The notes beneath the pieces were generated by a model that was not told where the DNA came from, searched no databases, and saw only the letters and a list, made by a program, of their open reading frames with translations. From Symsagittifera roscoffensis (Eukaryota > Xenacoelomorpha > Acoela > Convolutidae), in the NCBI RefSeq assembly GCF_963678635.1, contig NC_087063.1:64897290-64961289 (forward strand): 64,000 nt of DNA. Reading direction: 5' to 3'. This document shows, one piece after another, positions 59,135 through 64,000 of this stretch. A program made the position numbers and the translations under genes. Each line of letters starts with the position of its first letter. Within the stretch, counting starts at the first letter, position 1.

Positions 59135-62100
59135 CATCTTCCGCGACCAAAGGAGCAAAAACGGGTGCGAGTTTTACGGCCGGTCGAGTTAGCTCCCCGG
59201 AGCGGGTGGTAACTACGGCGGATCGGGCTATGTTGTCTTTTCCGTAATTAAGGGTTTTTATACGAGCAAGAGGGTAGTGTCCCCTTGGGCTGCGTTCGTC
59301 AACAATCCACACTAAATCCCCTGTTTTTAAAATAACGTCACTATCGGAGTGCCACTTACTGCGTTTATTTAGTGCTGGCACATAATCTCGCAGCCAACGA
59401 CTCCAAATTGCGTTGGCGTAGCTTTGCGCTCGGATATATTGCTTTCGATGGTCGAAGTGCTCCTGGAAAGAGAGAGAAGGAAAGCTAGTACCATTTCGGC
59501 CTAACAAAAAATGATTAGGAGTTAACACCTCGAAACCATCCGGACTTGCACTTACTGATGTTATAGGTCGAGCGTTCAGTGATTGTTCTACAAGACAGAA
59601 AGTTGTTTCAAGGACTTCGGGAGTGAGCTTTCTACTTCCTATTATTGCGTAGAATACCCTTTTACAACACCGAACGAGGCGTTCCCAAGAACCACCGTGA
59701 TGCGGGGCTGCCGGGGGGTTAAATTTCCACTTAATACCTTTTTTCGCCAGCTCTGGGGGTGCTTGATCGTTCCATGACTGAATACAATTTAAGAGTTCTT
59801 TCTCGGTTCCCACAAAATTGGTGCCGTTATCAGACCAAATGACTGATGGAGTGCCGCGACGGGCAATGAATCTTTCCATTCCCAGTACACACGAACTCGT
59901 GTCCATGGATGAGACAATCTCAATATGTACAGCTCTGGTGGTCATACATGTAAAAAGGAAGCACCATCGTTTTTCAGAACTCCTCCTGATTGAGACGTAA
60001 AAGGGTCCAAAGTAATCAACACCACAGTTTGTGAAGGGAGGCTGGCGGTAACCAAGCCTTTCAACTGGAAGCTCTGCCATCATAGGTGTGACAGTTTTGG
60101 CTTTGCGCTTCCTACATATAAGGCAGTGGACTTCAATGGACTTCAATAAAGAGCGAAGGTTCAAGATTGCGAACTCTAAGTGAATTACAGCTCGCAGGTA
60201 GTCTAAGAACTGGTGCTGATAGCGATAATGAATATCACTTACGAACAATTTCACCAAAGAATGCCTTCCATCAAGGATTATGGGGTGTTTTACGTCATAT
60301 TCAGTTTCAACTAGGCGGCGAATTCGCCCAGTTGAACGAATGAGGAATGCAGGACCCATAAACGGTGCATACTGTGCAATACGACTAGACTTTTTGACGG
60401 TTTTGTTGCAGGACAGGAGTAAATATTCCGCTTCAAAAGATTCCTTTTGGGAAATCAACAAAAGTCGTTGTTTGGCGGTTTCTAATTCAACCGGATCGAT
60501 TATTTCCTTGACTTTAGTGCGGTAGTGCCGGTGTTTCGGACTAAGTCTGAGCATGAAGGCAACCACTCGCTGGAGTTTACGAAACGAGCTGAACTTTTCC
60601 CAATCAAATAAAATGGGTTGTTTTTGATTTAGTGCAACGTTTGAAAAATTAGAGGCCTGCTGTAAGCCTTCATTAAGGTCACAAGCGGGACCAGCCAGGC
60701 GGATTTTCTTAAGTATTTCTATGTTCGGTTTGAAAGGCCACTCGCCACTTTGCAGCAGACTTGGCCCGTTCACCCAGCTGCTTGTTTTTAAGGACTCCGC
60801 TGAGATTCCTCTGGTTCCCGTATCAGCAGGGTTGTCTCCACTTAAGACATGAAACCACTGGTCTACGGTCGTACTTTCTAGAATCTCTCCAATCCGGTTT
60901 GCCACGAACGTGGGTTGCTTACTACCTGAGTTTAACCACTGGAGCACAGTGGTGCTGTCAGTCCACATGAACGTGTTTGACACAGGAATGGTTAGAGCTT
61001 TGAGGACATCTTCCTTCAAGCGGGTAGCGAGTAACGCGGCCTGCAGTTCAAGCTTCGGTATGGAAAGCGCTTTCATGGGCGCCACTCTTGCTTTTCCAAA
61101 GACGAAGGCAACTTGTGTTTCGAGTGAAGTTTTCACACGGGCGCGAAGAAAAGCTACAGCACAAAAAACCTCTTCCGAGCTGTCACCGAACATGTGTAAC
61201 TCAACCCAATCGACTGGTGCAGAGAAGTAGCTGCGCTTTATACTCATTTTCCCTAGAGATGGCAAACCAGAGTGCCAGGCAAGAAATTTTGTCTTGATAT
61301 CAATGGGTAGCTGATCATCCCATTGTTGACCATGAATGCGCCAGATTTCTTTCAACAATAATCGCGCTCTTACGGTATAGGGCGCTACGAGACCTATGGG
61401 GTCGAAAACGGAAGAAACAAAACTTAACACTGTTCGCTGTGTTATCGAATTTTTAAGTTCACGGTTGACACCACGGCTTACGACCAAAGTGTCGTCAATA
61501 TGGTCCCACTTCAGACCAAGAACATGAGAAGAATTATCCCCACAAGTTACAATATTTTTACTTTCCTGTTGCGGCGCGCTTTGGGGCGGGTTTAACTCTT
61601 TATTAATTTTAGTTACGTTACTTATGAACTTAGTTAATCTAAAACCACCTAGAGCTAACAGAGTAATCAACTCTTGACTCATTTTAAATGCAACATCAGG
61701 GTCCTCAAAAGAGTCAAGGTAGTCGTCCATATAAAATTTCTCTAGAACTGCGGACGCTGCGTCAGGGAACATCGCCTGATTATCCATTGCAGTCCGTTGC
61801 AATGCATAATTTGCACACGTTGGCGAATCTCTCGCTCCAAAGATATGTCTGGTGTACTGGTGTACAACCACATCGGCTGTGGGGTCCTCCCGCCACAGAA
61901 AACGAAGAGATGGTTGGTCCTCTGGAAGGACCCCTACTTGTAAGAACATCCCTTCAATGTCAGCCGATACGGCAAAATGATGTTGACGAAAACGGAGGAG
62001 AACGAACACAAGGTTCTGCAGTAGGTCGGGTCCTACTAGCAACGATTTGTTCAATGACGTACCGTGGAATTTAGACGCTCCGTTAAGGACACGCCTCACT

Positions 62101-64000
62101 TTACCAGGTTTGTTTGGGTTCACCACGGGATGGTGAGGAAGATACCACTCGCGTATGCTGCGGTTCGAAAAATTATGGGGAGGAACTTGAATCACGTATC
62201 CTTTACTCAAATCATCTTCGATAGTTTTTGAGTATTGATCCCTTAAGTGAGGATCTTTCGCTAAACGTTTTTCCAACGATTTTAACTGAACCAAAGAGGA
62301 ATAGTAATTATCTGGTAACATGATAGATTCGTCTGCCCAAAGCATACCTACAACGTATCTTGATCCATCGTGGACGGTGGAGGAACCAAGTATTTTAGCC
62401 GCCCTTTTGTCTTCGGCTGAACGGGAATCGACCTGTTTGTAGGCTCCGTATGACTCTATTTCATACCAGCGTTTGATTTGACAAGCTAGTTCGGTATCAT
62501 CCGTATTGCACTTGAAACAAGTAGAAAGGAAACCAGTAGATGTCGGCATTGGGCCGCTCAAGACCCAGCCTATTGGAAGGCGAACCGCGACGGGCGATGT
62601 GTTTGGATCGGCCTCACTCTTGAAATACTCCTCAGGCCGAATAGCATGGAAGGAGTCTTGACCAATTATTAAGTCTACATCGGCGTAGCTGTACACAATT
62701 GGTTTGATTGGAGCAAGGTACGGATACTTGCTCTGTAATGCAGGGATGTTGACGGTATCGGTACCGACTTTAAGTTCATCCTTGACAAATGCGGTTAATT
62801 CGAATATGTATTCGAATCCATCGAAGTTAGAAGATACCTTCATCTGAACTTGTTTCGTTTTAACAACAGTCGTTGTGTTAATACCATTTACTGTGAGATC
62901 CAAATCTTTTCCTGAAAGATTCAGACATTTGACTAATTTAGCCGATATCCAGGAATGACTAGATGCTGAGTCACACAATGTTAAACAATCAGCACTCTGG
63001 AAATCGGTGGAAACTTGGAGCTTGATTATGGGCAGTAACCCTTTCGATGTTATGATTGATGATTGGTCGTTCGAGATTGCGCAACTTACATCCAACGGAA
63101 CGGGATTAATGTCTGCATGATTCGAACTTGCGTTTGGTATATTCTTGCTGAATGATTTTCGATCAGCGTTTGTGCTCGCTTTATCCGGCTCTGCATTAGA
63201 TCTTGGTTGACCAGCGTTGGGTCTTGTATGGCTATCATTTTTGTCCGGATTTCGACTAGGAAAAACACGTTCAGCCCCATGGAGAAGTACACTATGGGTG
63301 CTAGTGCAACCTGGTTTGGTGCATTTCTTTGCTCTGGGACATTGCCGGAATGCGTGGTTCCCTTGTAAGCAGGAGAAGCACAATTTGTTTTCCGCAGAGA
63401 ATTTCGCACGTTGTGTTGGAGTTTTCTCCTTAAACACAGAACACTTCCACAAGGCATGTTTCCCCTTGCAGAGGATACAAGAAGGATATTCAAACTTTTT
63501 CAAAACTGTACTTGTCGAGGCAAAAACTCTCGTTACAGCTTTAGTTTTGGATGGCTCTTCGACTTTGGGCTTTCCAGGCATATTTTTCATTTGCTCATGA
63601 GCTTCTGCTTTATCCTTTAACCAATTGTTAAAGTCAATTAGGTTGGGGCGTGACCAATTACGTTTCACGACAAAAAGTGACCACGATTCTCTCATGTTTG
63701 GTGGAATTTTCGAAAGAGCTTGATTTAACAAAGAGACGCTTTTCAAATCTTCTTCATAATCAAGAGACCTAAAGACAGCCACTAGACTTGAAATGGTCAT
63801 CGAGAAGCTAATGATGTTCTCAGAGTTGTGCATTCGAAGCTGCGGGAAACTGGACAACTTATCAAGGTGGGCCGTAATTACGTTTTGTGGCTTGCCAAAC
63901 TTTCTTTCTAGAGTTTTCAGAGCATCTTTATACATTCTTCCACTGTATGCGAACTCTGCTATGGCTGACTTAGCTTTTCCCGTAACTAATGTTTTTAAAT
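59124..64000 (-). CDS. BEL/Pao LTR retrotransposon gag-pol polyprotein, 5' end outside window
   Basis: No stop over 4.8 kb. The frame also stays open from the first Met in the window (63935) to the edge, where it reads as gag, so the true start lies beyond 64000. Residues counted from that Met: gag-like segment 1-120; zinc-binding region with a CCHC knuckle at 186-199 and a related Cys/His cluster from 153; aspartic protease with D-S-A at 322-324; reverse transcriptase with a first aspartate at 659 and YMDD at 735-738; RNase H with D918, E963 and D993; integrase zinc finger H1236/H1241/C1271/C1274; integrase core D1307, D1369, E1418; Pao C-terminal domain from about 1460 to the stop. The order protease, RT, RNase H, integrase is that of BEL/Pao. 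No frameshift or missing catalytic residue was seen, so it is recent or possibly active. Confidence 0.96.
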   Translation of the reverse strand, partial: LKTLVTGKAKSAIAEFAYSGRMYKDALKTLERKFGKPQNVITAHLDKLSSFPQLRMHNSENIISFSMTISSLVAVFRSLDYEEDLKSVSLLNQALSKIPPNMRESWSLFVVKRNWSRPNLIDFNNWLKDKAEAHEQMKNMPGKPKVEEPSKTKAVTRVFASTSTVLKKFEYPSCILCKGKHALWKCSVFKEKTPTQRAKFSAENKLCFSCLQGNHAFRQCPRAKKCTKPGCTSTHSVLLHGAERVFPSRNPDKNDSHTRPNAGQPRSNAEPDKASTNADRKSFSKNIPNASSNHADINPVPLDVSCAISNDQSSIITSKGLLPIIKLQVSTDFQSADCLTLCDSASSHSWISAKLVKCLNLSGKDLDLTVNGINTTTVVKTKQVQMKVSSNFDGFEYIFELTAFVKDELKVGTDTVNIPALQSKYPYLAPIKPIVYSYADVDLIIGQDSFHAIRPEEYFKSEADPNTSPVAVRLPIGWVLSGPMPTSTGFLSTCFKCNTDDTELACQIKRWYEIESYGAYKQVDSRSAEDKRAAKILGSSTVHDGSRYVVGMLWADESIMLPDNYYSSLVQLKSLEKRLAKDPHLRDQYSKTIEDDLSKGYVIQVPPHNFSNRSIREWYLPHHPVVNPNKPGKVRRVLNGASKFHGTSLNKSLLVGPDLLQNLVFVLLRFRQHHFAVSADIEGMFLQVGVLPEDQPSLRFLWREDPTADVVVHQYTRHIFGARDSPTCANYALQRTAMDNQAMFPDAASAVLEKFYMDDYLDSFEDPDVAFKMSQELITLLALGGFRLTKFISNVTKINKELNPPQSAPQQESKNIVTCGDNSSHVLGLKWDHIDDTLVVSRGVNRELKNSITQRTVLSFVSSVFDPIGLVAPYTVRARLLLKEIWRIHGQQWDDQLPIDIKTKFLAWHSGLPSLGKMSIKRSYFSAPVDWVELHMFGDSSEEVFCAVAFLRARVKTSLETQVAFVFGKARVAPMKALSIPKLELQAALLATRLKEDVLKALTIPVSNTFMWTDSTTVLQWLNSGSKQPTFVANRIGEILESTTVDQWFHVLSGDNPADTGTRGISAESLKTSSWVNGPSLLQSGEWPFKPNIEILKKIRLAGPACDLNEGLQQASNFSNVALNQKQPILFDWEKFSSFRKLQRVVAFMLRLSPKHRHYRTKVKEIIDPVELETAKQRLLLISQKESFEAEYLLLSCNKTVKKSSRIAQYAPFMGPAFLIRSTGRIRRLVETEYDVKHPIILDGRHSLVKLFVSDIHYRYQHQFLDYLRAVIHLEFAILNLRSLLKSIEVHCLICRKRKAKTVTPMMAELPVERLGYRQPPFTNCGVDYFGPFYVSIRRSSEKRWCFLFTCMTTRAVHIEIVSSMDTSSCVLGMERFIARRGTPSVIWSDNGTNFVGTEKELLNCIQSWNDQAPPELAKKGIKWKFNPPAAPHHGGSWERLVRCCKRVFYAIIGSRKLTPEVLETTFCLVEQSLNARPITSVSASPDGFEVLTPNHFLLGRNGTSFPSLSFQEHFDHRKQYIRAQSYANAIWSRWLRDYVPALNKRSKWHSDSDVILKTGDLVWIVDERSPRGHYPLARIKTLNYGKDNIARSAVVTTRSGELTRPAVKLAPVFAPLVAEDVRA

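Noticed and set aside
59583-63600. Several 60-130 codon frames opposite or within the retrotransposon
   Set aside because: They are shadows of the 1,603-codon minus-strand polyprotein.

Overview
The window looks like nuclear DNA of an AT-rich invertebrate animal. It contains a spliced C-type lectin gene with GT-AG introns and a BEL/Pao LTR retrotransposon, a group confined to animals, among many diverged non-coding repeats. I could not resolve the phylum. There are no prokaryotic operons, tRNA/rRNA genes or CRISPR arrays.

Region 1 (about 1.5-12.8 kb, + strand) holds the one host gene I can reconstruct. Seven small exons join with matching splice phases into a 252-residue open reading frame: signal peptide, long-form C-type lectin domain with all six expected cysteines and a QPD motif, and a 66-residue C-terminal extension I do not recognise. 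Two exons are micro-exons of 29 and 30 nt. The introns carry foldback elements, a MITE with a 6-bp target duplication, a 200-bp-arm inverted repeat and a tandem array with a period of about 172 bp.

Region 2 (12.8-17.5 kb) has no recognised gene. It holds short hairpins, AT-rich DNA, a degenerate GC-richer repeat and a foldback with about 172-bp arms.

Region 3 (17.55-32.66 kb) is a giant imperfect palindrome. Two arms of about 7.3 and 7.7 kb lie head to head around a 22-bp spacer near 24.9 kb. The arms include mirrored TACA/TGTA microsatellite tracts and arm-specific duplications and insertions.

Region 4 (33.1-48.5 kb) is a recent direct tandem duplication of 7.9 and 7.46 kb units. The copies differ by a 0.5-kb deletion, a roughly 150-bp retroposon-like insertion and smaller indels. 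Region 5 (48.4-56.0 kb) is an older array of three diverged units of about 2.7 kb, two of which carry GATA microsatellites at the same site.

Regions 1, 4 and 5 and the 58-kb area share a foldback family. Its ends read roughly CTCGTATCAGGGC...GCCCTG and form a small conserved hairpin.

Region 6 (59.1-64.0 kb, - strand) is an uninterrupted BEL/Pao gag-pol reading frame of more than 1,600 residues. It runs off the right edge of the window and ends at the left in a hairpin-framed TGACGTCA palindrome.

All exon boundaries are inferred by reading splice sites and phases. No transcript data or homology search was available.
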